From the NCBI GenBank assembly GCA_007258455.2, contig VDFB02270651.1, positions 702,981,360 to 703,045,359 on the forward strand: a stretch of 64,000 nt of DNA, in the 5' to 3' direction. Made by a program: the position numbers and the translations under genes. Below are positions 48,951-60,656 of the stretch, one piece after another (within the stretch, counting starts at the first letter, position 1; each line of letters begins with the position of its first letter). The notes beneath the pieces are model-generated. The model was given only the letters and a program-made list of their open reading frames with translations. It was not told the DNA's origin and made no database searches. Source of the stretch: Sequoia sempervirens (Eukaryota > Streptophyta > Pinopsida > Cupressales > Cupressaceae).

Positions 48951-51900
48951 TCATATTTCTTAGTTTGTTAGGCTGGAGGAAATCTGGAGGAATCGTCTGT
49001 TCTATTGATCCTTTGGTGAGTGGAAGTCTTGTGATATTCAAAGACAACATGCAACTTGAAAGATGGTGGAGATGGAAAAGGGAGTTGATCATTTTTTTTG
49101 TTGTGATTTGTGTCTCCTAGTTGGTAGTGGTATAACCTTGGTGTATGAGGTGGTTTTTCTTGCTCAGTGGCTGTGTAGTAGTAAAGCTTTCATATTGGGT
49201 GTCTGTGTGATAGGCTCCTTGGTGATATGGAGAATCCTAGTTTGCTTCTTAGCCATGGAAGAGAGTGCTTATGCTAGGTGGTGTTTCTTAATGTTGGAAG
49301 GCACTGTTTCCTGTTAACCTTGAATACATGAAGGCTATGGAGTTAATCATTAGATGATCTGCAAGCCTTTGAAATAGCCTTTCTCTTCTTCTCGGATGCA
49401 TTTACATGTTGGTGGTTTTAGAGTTGGCCTGAAAGGGGCCTGGATTTTTCTGAACTATTTTTTTCCTTCTAAGGATGATTTATACTTGCGTGGCTCTATG
49501 ATTTTGCAGGTTTTACAAGGTTAAACAAAACTTGTGGTAATGTGGAGTTGCTGTTAAGCTATTTTCTAGACCCTGGCCTTAGGGGTGTTGCTGGATGAGA
49601 TAGTGGTAGTTCTACATGCATGCTTTGTGCATGGTTTGAGGAGGTGTGATTTTTTCTCTACATGGGAGTGTTGGTACGTGATTTTTCACTCAACACTTTT
49701 GTAGTGGTGCTTGTGGGTTCCTTGATTGTGGTGCTCGTTGTGGACATGATTGGAAAATCAGGTTCGGTGTGATCTGGTGTTTGAGTTATGTTGTCTACAT
49801 GGTTATTCTTTTTGAAATCTCAGTGTTACAGTTTCTAATGTGATGATGGGTTTGCATGTTTGATTTTTGTGATCTGTGAGTTATGCAGTTGGTGGATTAG
49901 CCACCCATTGGCTGAAGTGAGATAACTTGGATGTGGACTATCTTTATCCATGAGGTTGATTCATTGTTGGTGCAAACTTGTTAGCTAGCCTTGTCTATGG
50001 TCACTTGTGCATTGGTGTGATTGCTTTGAGATGAGAGGATGGATATTGTTGAGTACTTGAATAGTTGGTTATGGGAATCTATAGCATGTGTATCACAATG
50101 TCATGGATAGCTTGGTTACACTACTTTGTGTAACTTTTTGAGAGTGAAGATGATTGGTCATGATGCTTGGAGAGCTCGGATGTCATGTTTCAGTGGGAGC
50201 TTAGTAGTAATTATGGGTTCATCACATGGTGGTGAATGGTCTTCTTTAATGTTGCAAGTGTTTCAAGGGGGAGCTTTTAGATCCTGTTTCTGCAAAAGGG
50301 TTCTTTCATTTTTGCATGGACATTATTTGAAGATGTGCAACATCTTGTATCCATGGAGGATGCTTGGAGTCTTTGGCTGAGGTGTTGGTGGTGCTTGACA
50401 GAAAGTTCGAGAAGCCTACAACTTGGTTGAATGCGAGTTCAATAAGAGACCTATGAGGAGGTTGCTCTTGGATTAGTCATGATGGCTTATATATCTTGAA
50501 GCAGTATTCTCGTTCCCACTCTTGGTCTACTAAACGGTTTATCTAAGAGGTATTTGGCTCATTATATTTTTCAGATGTGTTTTATGTTCAATTTCATGAT
50601 ATGGATCTTGAATTGCTGTTTAATGGTTTTGGAGGATTCATAGTGGAAGTTGTACAACTTGTTTATCTCCTTGAGCTTTTGTGTTATTTGTTTTACTGAT
50701 GATAATTGGTAGGAGATGATGTATGGGCTGATTTCCTAAAATGGGGAATGAACTAGGTTGATCTTCTTTGAGAGGCTTACATCCATGTTGATTACATGAT
50801 ATTAGAAGTTGGTTTGATCTTGGTGATTGAACTGTTGGATGTTGTTTGGGATTTTCTTTTGGGATGTGAAGGAGATCATTCTTGACATAGCTGGCTATTA
50901 GAAGTGTATATAGGAGGATGTTCTACAGGAATATGATGTGTAGAGTTTCTCTCTTTGGTCTTGGTTTTCCTCCTGGATGTTTGTTTTCACATTAAATTGG
51001 TTTGAGGTTTGGTTGGAGCTATAGTGATCACTTGCTTATGGTCATGTGTTTTCACTCATGTTCATAGGTGATGACATGGAGGTTCTTAATTCTTTTTTCC
51101 TTTGTTGCATGTGGAGATCTTGGGAGAACTGTGAAGACTTGTCGTGAGAGAAATGTTTCTTGTAACAGTTTGTTGCAGGTTGTGCATATCATTGTGGATA
51201 TTTCCTTGGTACTACATGGTTACATTTTCTATGTGTTGTTATTGGTAGACTTGTGATGCCTTTGATCTTTCAGATTTGGATTACTCGGGCAGTGGGAGTT
51301 CCTGTATGTATTTTGTCTTTTTTGACTAGTTGGCACTTGGAGCTTGTATTTGTTGATTAATAAGTTGTTTTTGGAGTGGCATGAGTTTACTAATGTTGAT
51401 ACCTTTGAGGTATGTGAGATTGGATGGAATAACATGAGCTGTGGGTGCTATTTTTATTTGGGTGGGTTTATCAGTTGGATGGAAGTAGTCAGTCTAATTG
51501 TTGTTCTAGCTGGTGTTTTTTGTCTTGTTTTTGGAGAATGACTTCACAGTTGTGTTTTGTTTGAGGCTTTGAAGTTGATATTGCTTTTGTATAGCATATG
51601 AGCATAGTGAAGTAGTAGCAGTATCTTGTTGATGATATCACTGGGATATTTTGCTTGTGTTCGTTGGAATGGTGCTTATTCACCTTGGCTTGTATCTTTC
51701 TTCCACAGGTGGCATGTTGGAAGATGATAAGGATTGTTGCCTGAATGGTGGAAATCTTGGATGTTGGTGTAGAATTCTTGATGGAGGATGAGAGCATGTT
51801 TGAGGTCTATGTGGTCTCCTAGAAGACTGTGATCGGTTGCATTTCAATTTTTTTGTTGGACAGTGAGTTGCAGTTGGATGCCTAGTCTTTATTGCAGATT

Positions 51901-52026
51901 ATTTGGTGGACTGTTATCTGTTGAAACTTGTTGGTCAGGTGTCTTGAGTGTTGCAGGGTCTAAACTAGTGGAGCTAGTGTGATCTTAGTTTTTGGTTGCT
52001 TTGGAGGTGCTTGTGTGATCTTCATC
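48951..52026 (+). other. Y internal sequence, no domain recognised
   Basis: 3.1 kb, strikingly T/G-rich on the plus strand (many TTGGTG, GTGGTG and TTTGTG words). The only frames are short and resemble nothing known. It could be a decayed 3' region of a Copia element or a non-autonomous body. Confidence 0.45.
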
Positions 52027-52037
52027 AAGTGGGAGAT
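52027..52037 (+). other. Y polypurine tract
   Basis: AAGTGGGAGAT immediately before TGTTGGAATTG, the classical plant Copia PPT-LTR junction. Confidence 0.78.
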
Positions 52038-53456
52038 TGTTGGAATTGTGTGCCTCAATCCCACAGCCTAAAACCTCTTGTGAGCAATTCAGTGTGATTG
52101 TTGAGATGTCTGGCCAATCTACTAGTTGATCCTGAACTATCGCTGTGACCTCCTGAATGTCTTGGCGATAGGCATAACCTAGACCTTCGACGTAACCTGG
52201 GACAGTCGAAATGTTGTCTCAGTGATGATAGAAAGTCTGGCCAATATAGGCGTGACCCTTGGTCTTTCTGGCCGATGTAGTAATCGGTATGACTTGCTCC
52301 TATCAAAATGTGTCTTAGCAAGAAGAGATGTCTCACCAACAGTGTTACACTCAGAGTCATCGGGATAACATAAGTGTTTGGTAGGAACTCTTGGTGACAT
52401 GGAGATGTCTCGCCAACAGCTATACTCTTAGAGTCATTGGGATAACATAAAGGGTTCTGTATGAAGTCTTAGCGATGGATGTTTGTCTTAGCGATGGGGT
52501 ATTCTATTGTCGGTATGACTCCTGGTAACTATTTGGTGCTCGATATGACTTGAGGGCTTGGTATTACCTCTCAGCGATAGCCTAAGTCTTGTCGACAATG
52601 TTCACATTGATATGACTTGTGAACTTCGGTATGATGTCTTGGCGAATAGCGATAGTCTCGCCAATGGGATTGTTGAGGTTGATGTGACTTGTGAACTTGG
52701 TATAATGTCTTGCCGATAGTGAAGACTCTTGGCGATATCGACAGTTGGGATTTGTGGAATTAGGGAGACACAGTTAGTGTCTCACCGACATGCAAATACA
52801 TTTTGAACATTTTTGACCGATTGGAAGACTATCCTATGTGGTGTGACTTGGACCTATCAGAGAAGGTTGAATGTGAATTGTTTGCTATTGTGATATAACA
52901 GTTCAAAACGAACCGATTCATAGAGGCAGTGAAGAACGAATGTATACACGTATGCATTGGATGTTCAGAATAGAAGTAGAGAGGAATAGGAGAATGATAG
53001 AGTAAGGGCCGAGTGGCTGGCTGGAAGGCCAAGGCCATGAGGTTGAAACAGAGGAAGTGAGAGGCAGGGTTATGTTGTCAAATTCTCTCCTGATCAAGGA
53101 TTGAATTCCATGGTTGATCTCTCATGTTGATTTGTACTGTATACTGTGTGAGGGTATTGCAATAGTACAAAGATTGTTTGGTTTGAGAGGTTGATCAATA
53201 AATGTACAAAGGGAGAGTTGGTTACCAGATTGTATCCAGAATGAACAAGATGTAATCTTTGAAAAGGCTATGAGCCTGAATTGTATTGTAACCTTCAATT
53301 GCTGAATAATACAATGGCTCGATCTTTGGAGTGGGGTTTTTTTTACCTAAAAGGGTTTTCCCCACGTAAATCTGTGTGTTTTGGTTTTCTGTCTTATCTT
53401 TCATCTGTGTTGGTTCTGTTTTGAGAATCTGTTATTGCTTGCTATTGAAATTTACA
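52038..53456 (+). repeat. Y 3' LTR
   Basis: Begins TGTTGGAATTGTG. It holds a 77-bp tandem duplication (52326 and 52403), many GTCTCGCC/TTGGCGATAG words, and near its end CCTAAAAGGGTTTTCCCC, which mirrors the GGAAAACCCAAAAAGGG patch of E2. The right end (ATTTACA, 53456) is tentative. ORF-like stretches on its minus strand are not supported. Confidence 0.68.
52326..52479 (+). repeat. 77-bp tandem duplication in Y LTR
   Basis: GAGATGTCTCACCAACAG at 52326 and GAGATGTCTCGCCAACAG at 52403, each followed by an AGAGTCATNGGGATAACATAA stretch. Confidence 0.8.
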
Positions 53457-53552
53457 TGTGCTTCTCTCAGAAGGATTAATGTGGGAAATGAACTATGTCT
53501 ATTTCCACTTTAGGACATACTTGTATGTGTCTTTGAGGCAATCTAATTAAAA

Positions 53553-54255
53553 TTGAAGTTACGAAAGGCACCACTATTCTTGGAGATTTCTCTGAGATTC
53601 CCTTTATTTTCCTTACAGGATGTTCATGACCTATGCCAAAATTTTAATATCCAACATTGCTTTTCCACCCCATACTACCCCCAAGGAAATGACCAAGCTG
53701 AGGCTACAAATAAGACCATCCTAAAAATCCTCAAAAAAATGATCAATGAAGTTGGTTGTGATTGGAACCTTCAATTGAATCCCTCCCTATGGGCCTATTG
53801 AACAAGTATTCACACACCAACAAGTTCCACCCCATTCTCCTTGGTCTATGGATTGGAAGCCATACTCCTTATCAAGATTGAGCTCCCATCACTCAGAATA
53901 TCATTTTAGAATCATATTACAGATGAAGAATACTGTGTATCACAACTGAATGAGTTGTAACTACTAGATGAGTGGTGTATGGATGCCTTAAAAAAATTTC
54001 AAGTCTACCAAAACTGACTCAAACGAAGCTACAACAAGAAGATCAGGAGTCAAAACTTCCAAGTTGGAGAACTTGTGCTCAAGGAGAATTAGAAAAATGT
54101 TCCAAATAGCAGGAGCAAGTTTGAACCTAATTGGTTGGGACCTTTCATCGTCATAGTGAGCTATAATTCAAGGGAATATCAGTTATCAACACCAAAAGGG
54201 GAACCCTTGCAGGAACCCATGAATAGCTCCCATCTCAAAAAGTTTTATGGCTAAT
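53553..54255 (+). pseudogene. E3 integrase, C-terminal two thirds
   Basis: Integrase core from the second Asp region onward: DVHDLCQNFNIQHCFSTPYYPQGN, then DQAEATNKTILKILKK with the catalytic Glu at 53700-53702. Next come PSLWAY-stop-TSI (TGA 53799 where CGA is expected), STPFSLVYGLEAIL and the C-terminal NWLGPFIV and HLKKFYG. The zinc finger and first catalytic Asp are missing, removed at the Y junction. The reading ends at TAA 54253. Stops replace Arg, Gln and Trp codons through C-to-T or G-to-A changes. Confidence 0.9.
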
Positions 54256-56617
54256 CTTTAAGGGTATAAAATTAGAAAATACAAAAAAAAAAAAAATGTC
54301 CTAAAAAATGGTCACCCGATGAAAACCTAGAAAACAAGCATCTTGGTGACAAAAAAAACATAAAAAGATAAAAAAGGGTTAAAAACAGTAAAGAGAAAAA
54401 ATCATCCTCTAGTGAAAACCACTTTGGTGGCGCTTTGGGCAAGTACCTTGGTGAAAACCTAGAAAACAAGCGCCTTGTGTAAATAAGCACTTTCCATCCA
54501 CCAGAATCTTCATGGCTTGCTCTACATCATTCATCCATCACACTTTCAACATCCATCTATCTCCATCCATCACCCATCCACATCCGCATCATAGCTTGGT
54601 CTTGTGTTTGTGTCATGATCCCTCCTAGAACTACTCGACCCATTCTTAAGGTTAGTTTGTGCTGCCTTTATCAGAGTAGTCTATTGCATCATGTTGGGGG
54701 CATGTTCTCATTGGATCAGGTTTGTGTAGTCTTGAAGTCTTCCCTAAATCAAAAAATCCAAAAACATCATAAAATCAAAAAAATCCAAAAACATTATAAA
54801 ATAAAAAATATTCAAAAATATTCAAAACATATCAAAATCCAAAAAAAGGTCAAAAGGTCAGTCAAAAAGTCAAAAACAAAGTCATCTTATCAAACTATGT
54901 CATCTCTAAGCTCTGAATGTAGGCGAGGTTGATCTTTGTTCATCCCCCGAGATACTTAGGTTAGTCCTTTAGGAGTTCGTCATAATAAACTGGCAACCCA
55001 TTGGTTTGTATCTCATCAATAATAGATCTACGTTAGTCAAACTATATGGTCTCTACGTATATAATGTAGGAAAGGATAATCTATTGATCATCCCCTGAGG
55101 CCCCTAGGATAGGTCTTTAGGTTAGTCTCTTGGTCAAGATATCAGAAAACCCCAAAACATTGGAAAATTAGAAAATCAAAACATTTGCAAAATCTCAAAA
55201 ATACCAAAAACAGCCTTAAAACATTTCGAAAAACATCAAAAACATCCAGATATTTGAAAAAATACATCCATCCCATCTCACTTTCACCTGCAATAAACAT
55301 CACTCATAATAAACAATCATCATCTTCAACCTTTGGTGAAATGGTCAGAAACAAGTGTCGCAAACTGAAAGTGTAAACTTAAACGTGAAAAGTCTCAAGT
55401 CTAGGCCAGTAAGTAAACAAGTTAGTCAACTCTTTGTATTGATAGCCTATAATCCAGTCAGTCCCAAATCAATCATCTGATAACATCATGTCCTAGGATG
55501 CATCCTTCCTACAATGGAAATCAACATTAGGCATCACCATAGTTTAGTCTTGGCTAGTGGTATTGAAGAACATTAGCTTGTTTGTTTACTTTATCTTTGT
55601 TGTTTGAATTATCTTATTGCACTCATTTCAATGACCTCTCGATGATGTCCAAACAAAGGAATTTAGAGAGAAAGGAATGAGGAAACAATCATTATCTTTT
55701 TATCTATCGTGCTTGTTGGATATTCTTGTAATATAACCTTGGTCATATGTGCTTTGTTTAGGTGTAGGGAGGATGTTTTAGGTGTCTTGTTGACCACATA
55801 GGAGGGTTTTCCTTTCTATGTTTTGTTTTGAGATGTTTGGAATATCTGAACTGCATTTTGAATAAGGTTTCATGTGTCGGGTGTGAACAAGAGTACTCCT
55901 ATCTGATTGTTGAGTCAAAGTCCATCACACTAGGTGCAACACCATCTTGGTTCTTTATACCTTGATGCATCGTGCCTAGGTGTATTATCAAACATAAGGT
56001 AAGTAGCCCTTTTAAATTCCCAATTCCTGATAAGCATCATCATTTATCATCATCTCTAATAAAATCTAGTAGATCATGGACTTGTTGGATCCTCTTGTCT
56101 TCATCTCATTTCTTCTTTCTTCCATGCTAACATCATACCATGACAGTTAATCATCATCACCAATGCATCCATCCTACAACCACAAACTATTAGCATGTTG
56201 CATATCATTCACATGCATTAAATTTTCATCATTGCATAATATAGATCTGTTAGTCTAAGCATCTCATAAACCATACATTTACATAAAACATCCATTGCAT
56301 AATCATATACGCATCATCACATCATCCATCTCAAATGTAGTGCATCATCATTTAAAGTTGTTTAGGATAATATAGATTGGTTATTCTAAGCATCTTAAAA
56401 CAATCTCATTTGCATCATCATCATAACCATCCATACATCCATCTTGAACCTATTTGTCATGAGATCGACCCTCAAATTGAACTTTTTGCTCAATCTCTCA
56501 AGGGGGAAATGTACAAATATACTTCTTTCCGTTGGGGCATCCGAAAAAATTAGATTTTTTTTAAATTTAACTGTGAAAAGATTATTATTTGAACCAACAT
56601 AGCAGGTACATTGCTTC
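54256..56617 (+). other. E3 3' untranslated region with short repeats
   Basis: No coding domain. GTGAAAACC-type units recur (GATGAAAACCTAGAAAAC at 54318 and GGTGAAAACCTAGAAAAC at 54450, plus AGTGAAAACC near 54411). A-rich CAAAAACATCAAAA-like runs lie at 54747-54850 and 55140-55265. A diverged duplicate of about 130-145 bp is visible (54885-54980 against 55025-55130, each with GTCAAACTATNT...TCATCCCC...TAGGTTAGTC). These repeats are typical of Tat/Ogre 3' regions. Confidence 0.6.
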
Positions 56618-56631
56618 AAAGAGGGGCAAAA
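56618..56631 (+). other. E3 polypurine tract
   Basis: AAAGAGGGGCAAAA directly before the 3' LTR start TGTAGACAC. Confidence 0.85.
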
Positions 56632-57852
56632 TGTAGACACATAAAATATACATGGATCTAATCTAGATTCACTAATTTCAATTTGTCCTTAATCATCCCT
56701 CTACTAACCATTTTAATCGAATAATATTTATCTGATTAAAATTCATCATATTTCCTCTTTTAATTAAATAAATCAATCTTTATTTAATTAAATAATATTT
56801 CCCCTTCTAATTAGATAAATCAACTTTATCTAATTAAATATATCATTCTATTTGATTAAATCATATTCTTCTCTGTAATTAAATAAATTATTTTTATTTA
56901 ATTAATCTCCTAAAGACATCTCTTTAATTAAATAAATCAATTTTATTTAATTAATCTTCTAAAGTTCTCCATTTAATTGAATAGATCAAATTTATTTAAT
57001 TAAATCTCTAATGTTCTTTATCTTCTCATTTAACTTAAATAAATCCAAATATTTAAGTTAAATGTCACATTCAACTAATCTCCCTTTTAATTAATCAAAT
57101 CATGATTAATGCTAATCCTAATCCATCCAATCCTCTAGCTTTTGCAACTTGCACAATAAATCAATTTATTTGATTTATTATTTCTTCTATTTTCATTCAA
57201 AATGGCATCTTTATGGAATATGCTTCAAATTTGAAATCTCCCCCCAAAAGGGACTTGTCCTCCAACATGGCATTAACTCCTCTTACATTGTCTCTTACAT
57301 GTCTCCAACTTGGAAATTAAGACACTTTCTTCTTCCTCAACAAGCCAACTCCCAAATTTTAAATTTGAACCTAATAGCATTTATCATGCACAATGACCAA
57401 AATGTGCACAACATTCCTCCATTGACATGTTGACAAGTGGCATCTTGCCATTGGTTTGTCTTTTATCCCACATTCTTCCATTCTTCTCATTTCTCCATCA
57501 TTCTCTCCTATAAATAGAACATCTCTCTATTGATTGGGGATCCACAATTTTAGGCACAAATTCATTATTGTCATTTGAATTCATAAGCATCTTAAAGGAA
57601 TTCTCATCATTTAGCTTGTCAAGGGTTGGGAAAGGGTTACTTTTCACATCAAAGTAGCACCAATACACTATGGGATAGGTATAAACATCCTTTTTTAGAT
57701 GCTTTCAATTAGTTTCTTTCATCTTTTGTTGTTTAGTTTGCATCCTTAAGTATGTTTGAACATCCCATAGGAGCACTTAGTTTGCTTATTTTAAACTAAC
57801 CCATACTAATGTGTGTTGAGTTTGAAGCTATTGTGCAGATTATGTGCTTACA
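56632..57852 (+). repeat. E3 3' LTR
   Basis: 1221 bp, paired with 38224-39459. TATAAATAG at 57509-57517 gives the likely promoter TATA box. The U3 hairpins are conserved; the fourth is perfect here. It ends GCTTACA, followed by the target copy CTTAG. Confidence 0.93.
57509..57517 (+). promoter_or_regulatory. TATA box of E3 LTR
   Basis: TATAAATAG in the context CTCTCCTATAAATAGAAC, about 880 bp into the LTR. The 5' LTR copy is mutated to TTTAAATAG. Confidence 0.65.
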
Positions 57853-57857
57853 CTTAG

Positions 57858-58176
57858 GTCGTAAGGAATCCTTCTAGAATTATTGGGTGTCATGTGATCT
57901 TATCTTATCTTATCTTCCCATTTAATACTTGTGTCCTACATCATTTAATAATTGTTGAGGTAGTTGTCTTATTGTATAAGATTAATACACATGTCATGAT
58001 CTTGTCTAATCCTATCTCAAAAACTTTCCTTTATAAGAAAGGCATCTCATGTACATTTCATATTCAATCAATCAATCTTGCATACTTAATCATAGCAAGC
58101 TATTTTTTCCATTCTCTCTTATGGAAGATATTTTGGTTTGATAGTTTATCTTTGAAGCTAATTTTCAGCTCCTACA
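57858..58176 (+). repeat. Element X (Copia-type) 5' LTR, right piece
   Basis: Continues the LTR begun at 38153. It holds TATAAGAA (58032-58039), then AATCAATCAATC, and ends CTCCTACA at 58176, directly before an initiator-Met PBS. The TATA box, LTR end and PBS in this order support plus orientation. Confidence 0.62.
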
Positions 58177-58188
58177 TGGTATCAAATC
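58177..58188 (+). other. Element X primer-binding site, initiator tRNA-Met type
   Basis: TGGTATCAAATC right after the LTR end. The first eight bases fit the plant initiator-Met complement. Confidence 0.65.
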
Positions 58189-59871
58189 TCTAGTGATATA
58201 GACTCCTTCCTGAATAGATGAGGGACATATTTTGGCTTGAAGAAAATTTTAGGTTCATTTGGTGTTTCAAGGACCTCATAGTTAAATATAGATCATTAGA
58301 GAAATTTTGAATTGGCTTGTATTTTGTTAAAATATGACAAATAGAGTCATATCTACAAGGGTTTCAAGCAGGGTGAAGGTTGTTAGATCCAAGAGGTAGT
58401 TAAATTTTCAAAGTACTTTAGGTTAAAAAAGACCCTGCCATCACATCTAGAAGGCTCGAAAACTTAAAGATCACCTATCAAATTATTGAAATTGAACACT
58501 TTCTTGGGGACATCAGAGAAAATTTTTAGTAGTTGACACATTCCATATGGCTGAATGGATCTGTATGGATCTATACCCAGCCATATTGTACGTCACTATC
58601 GAATCTATAGTCACTTATACATACATGACAAATATTCTTGGCATCTCAAGCGAATATCCTTTTGCAATTTTTTTTCATACTCGTCTCAAAAATTTTGCAT
58701 CATCAACCATTGATGGTATAAGAATTCATTTTAAATTCACATGTTTTATTAATTAAAAAAATGGTTTGTTTTAAATGCTCACCAATTGGTTATTTTAAAT
58801 CAAGTCATTAGTCATGGGTTATTTTTACCCGTGGCCACCATCAAGAGACCTATGGCCCACCACTGCCATCCTCTCCACCCTAACATTGACACTATGACTA
58901 CCGGTATTTTTAAAAACAAATTTATGTGGCATGGTCACATGGGTGCCTAGGAGCTGATGGCCCTAGGGGCCAAACCTGGACCCCTAATGCTCAAATTGGA
59001 ATTTTTTTCAAATGGCCATAAATTTTTTCCATAGTATTGAATTTTTGAAAAAAAGAGATCTTTAGAAGTTTGGATCTATGTACTTTATAGTGGACAAGGT
59101 AATTTTTCTAGTTTTTTCTACTTAGTGCTAGCATTTGTTGTTTGAAGTTAGATCTTATTTTTTTCTCTCAAGCTCATAAATTTTTGCCACAATCTTGATT
59201 TTTATGATTCTTGTGGTATTGGAAAGGTATTGAGGAGCTCTATCATGTCATACATGCACTTTTTTTGAATTCAACCCTAGGTATTTAAATTATTCAAATT
59301 CATAAGTATTCATATTTTGGTCGATCACTTGGACATCCTATCACTTGGGAAGGTGTTATTTTGGTCCTTGCACTTCATTTCAAGTTTATATCTTGTACAT
59401 ATCTCCTATTACTTCAATGAGATTCTAAGGTTTTTCCATATTGATAGTTTTCCAGTGTTCCTTGGCAATAGGATAGTCAATCTTTATTTTTGTTGCTTTA
59501 TTATGATTTAAAACAAAAGAAGAATAAAAAAGTCTTTATTATGGAATATTTTTGGTTTGGAATTATATCAAGTGAGCACATATTAGTGTTGTGTGGCTTG
59601 GTAGATGCCACTTTTTCTTACAAAAAATGTTGGTCTATGTTTTTTCCATTAATTTTTCCTAGGCATGTGGCTTGGGGCATTACAATATCCTTAAAAAAAA
59701 AGCAGAATAAAAAGATCTCACCTAAATATTATTGTTTATATCAAATTATACAAAAGATTGATAATGTAATACAAAAGCTTGAGTTACCTCTGATAATCAA
59801 ATACATCAATTTTTTGATGTCTCACGTTTAGAGGAGGTTATTGGTCAATGGATCCATACCTAAAAGAGCCT
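58189..59871 (+). other. Element X internal and unassigned sequence
   Basis: 1.7 kb with no gag or pol motif recognised. The plus-strand frames at 58547-58756, 59317-59511 and 59490-59831 are short, low-complexity and unsupported. No second copy of the X LTR was found downstream, so X is probably truncated. Confidence 0.4.
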
Positions 59872-60656
59872 GCAAGAACAAAGACTTATCAATTGAACAC
59901 AAGATGAATCTGAATCAATGATAATGTATTCAACCAACTATCAATAATGAGCTCAACCCCTCATTATAAATAATGAGGATGAGTAGACACGTGTCATGGA
60001 TTGAGGTGAGGACTGAATGAGGATGAGAAAACACATGTCATGGATTCAGGAGAGTACTCCTCATCCTGCAGTGGTGGCGAGTTGTTCTCCTCTATGCAAG
60101 GGAGAGGTGTCAAGAGGGATTGGACACCTCTCAAGACACCTCAACATCCTTTACTTCTCATGGGAAATGAGTCAAGGGTTAACTCCAACACCTAACTAGG
60201 CTTAAGTTATCCTAACTAGAGTAGAATACACTAACACCCCCTCATCAGGCTGGTAGCTAGGACCCATTTCTTCTATACCCACCATGAAAGATCTTGCAAG
60301 AACAAAGAGTTATCAACAAGCACAAGATGAATCCGAATCAATGATATGTATTCAACCAACTATCAACAATGAGCTTAACCTTTCATTATAAAGAATGAAG
60401 ATGAGAAAACACATGCCATGGATTGAGGAGAGGACTAAATGAGGATGATCTAACATATGCCATGGATTAAGGAGAGAACTCCTCATCCTACAGTGGTGGT
60501 TATTTTTTCTCCTCTATGCAAGGGAGAGGTGTCAAGAGGGATTGGACACCTCTCAAGACACCTCAACATCCTTGAAACCTCATGGGAAATGAATCAAGGG
60601 TCAACTCCAACACCTAACTAGGCTTAAGTTAGCCTAAATAGAGTAGAATACACTAA
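59872..60656 (+). repeat. Tandem dimer, 424-bp period
   Basis: GCAAGAACAAAGACTTATCAA (59872) and GCAAGAACAAAGAGTTATCAA (60296) start two copies. Each runs through AAGATGAATCNGAATCAATG, GGAGAGGTGTCAAGAGGG and CTAACTAGGCTTAAGTTA, and ends GAGTAGAATACACTAA (copy 1 near 60234, copy 2 near 60656). A 60-bp spacer (60235-60295) with TAACACCCCCTCATCAGG separates the copies. Within each copy a CATGGATTGAGG/GAGAGGACT phrase is itself repeated. Confidence 0.88.

Larger units (their letters stand above)
48951..53456 (+). mobile_element. Y: truncated Copia-like element inside E3
   Basis: Foreign sequence between the second RNase H and the integrase core of E3. Its right part has a Copia-style PPT and LTR (52027-53456). 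The left part (48951-52026) is GT-rich and without a recognisable gene. No left LTR is present, and about 1 kb of E3 (integrase zinc finger and first catalytic Asp) is missing. So the insertion was accompanied or followed by deletion. No target duplication was identified. The right border is approximate (53456 is the last plausible ACA end; E3 homology resumes by about 53553). Confidence 0.65.
38224..57852 (+). mobile_element. E3: Tat/Ogre-like Ty3/gypsy element, 19.6 kb including a nested insertion
   Basis: LTRs 38224-39459 and 56632-57852 begin TGTAGACAC and end GTGCTTACA. Flanks are CCTAG (38219-38223) and CTTAG (57853-57857), a target duplication with one transition. The element has a long leader, a Q-rich gag with CCHC knuckle, DGG-type protease, a G-patch-like segment, RT, RNase H, a second archaeal-type RNase H with intact D-E-D, and integrase. 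It also has a long 3' untranslated region and a PPT. The dual RNase H and the large size place it in the Tat/Ogre lineage. A 120-bp LTR segment compared by eye was about 94% identical, so it is younger than E1 and E2. RT to RNase H keeps one frame with stops only. A truncated Copia-like element replaces the RNase H-integrase junction. Confidence 0.92.

Noticed and set aside
51068..51797. Coding genes in the body and LTR of Y
   Set aside because: Frames are short, on both strands, low in complexity and without motifs.
57149..57433. 94-residue ORF present twice (also 38758-39042) as a conserved gene
   Set aside because: The duplication is simply the LTR pair of E3; the frame is not continued outside and resembles no protein.
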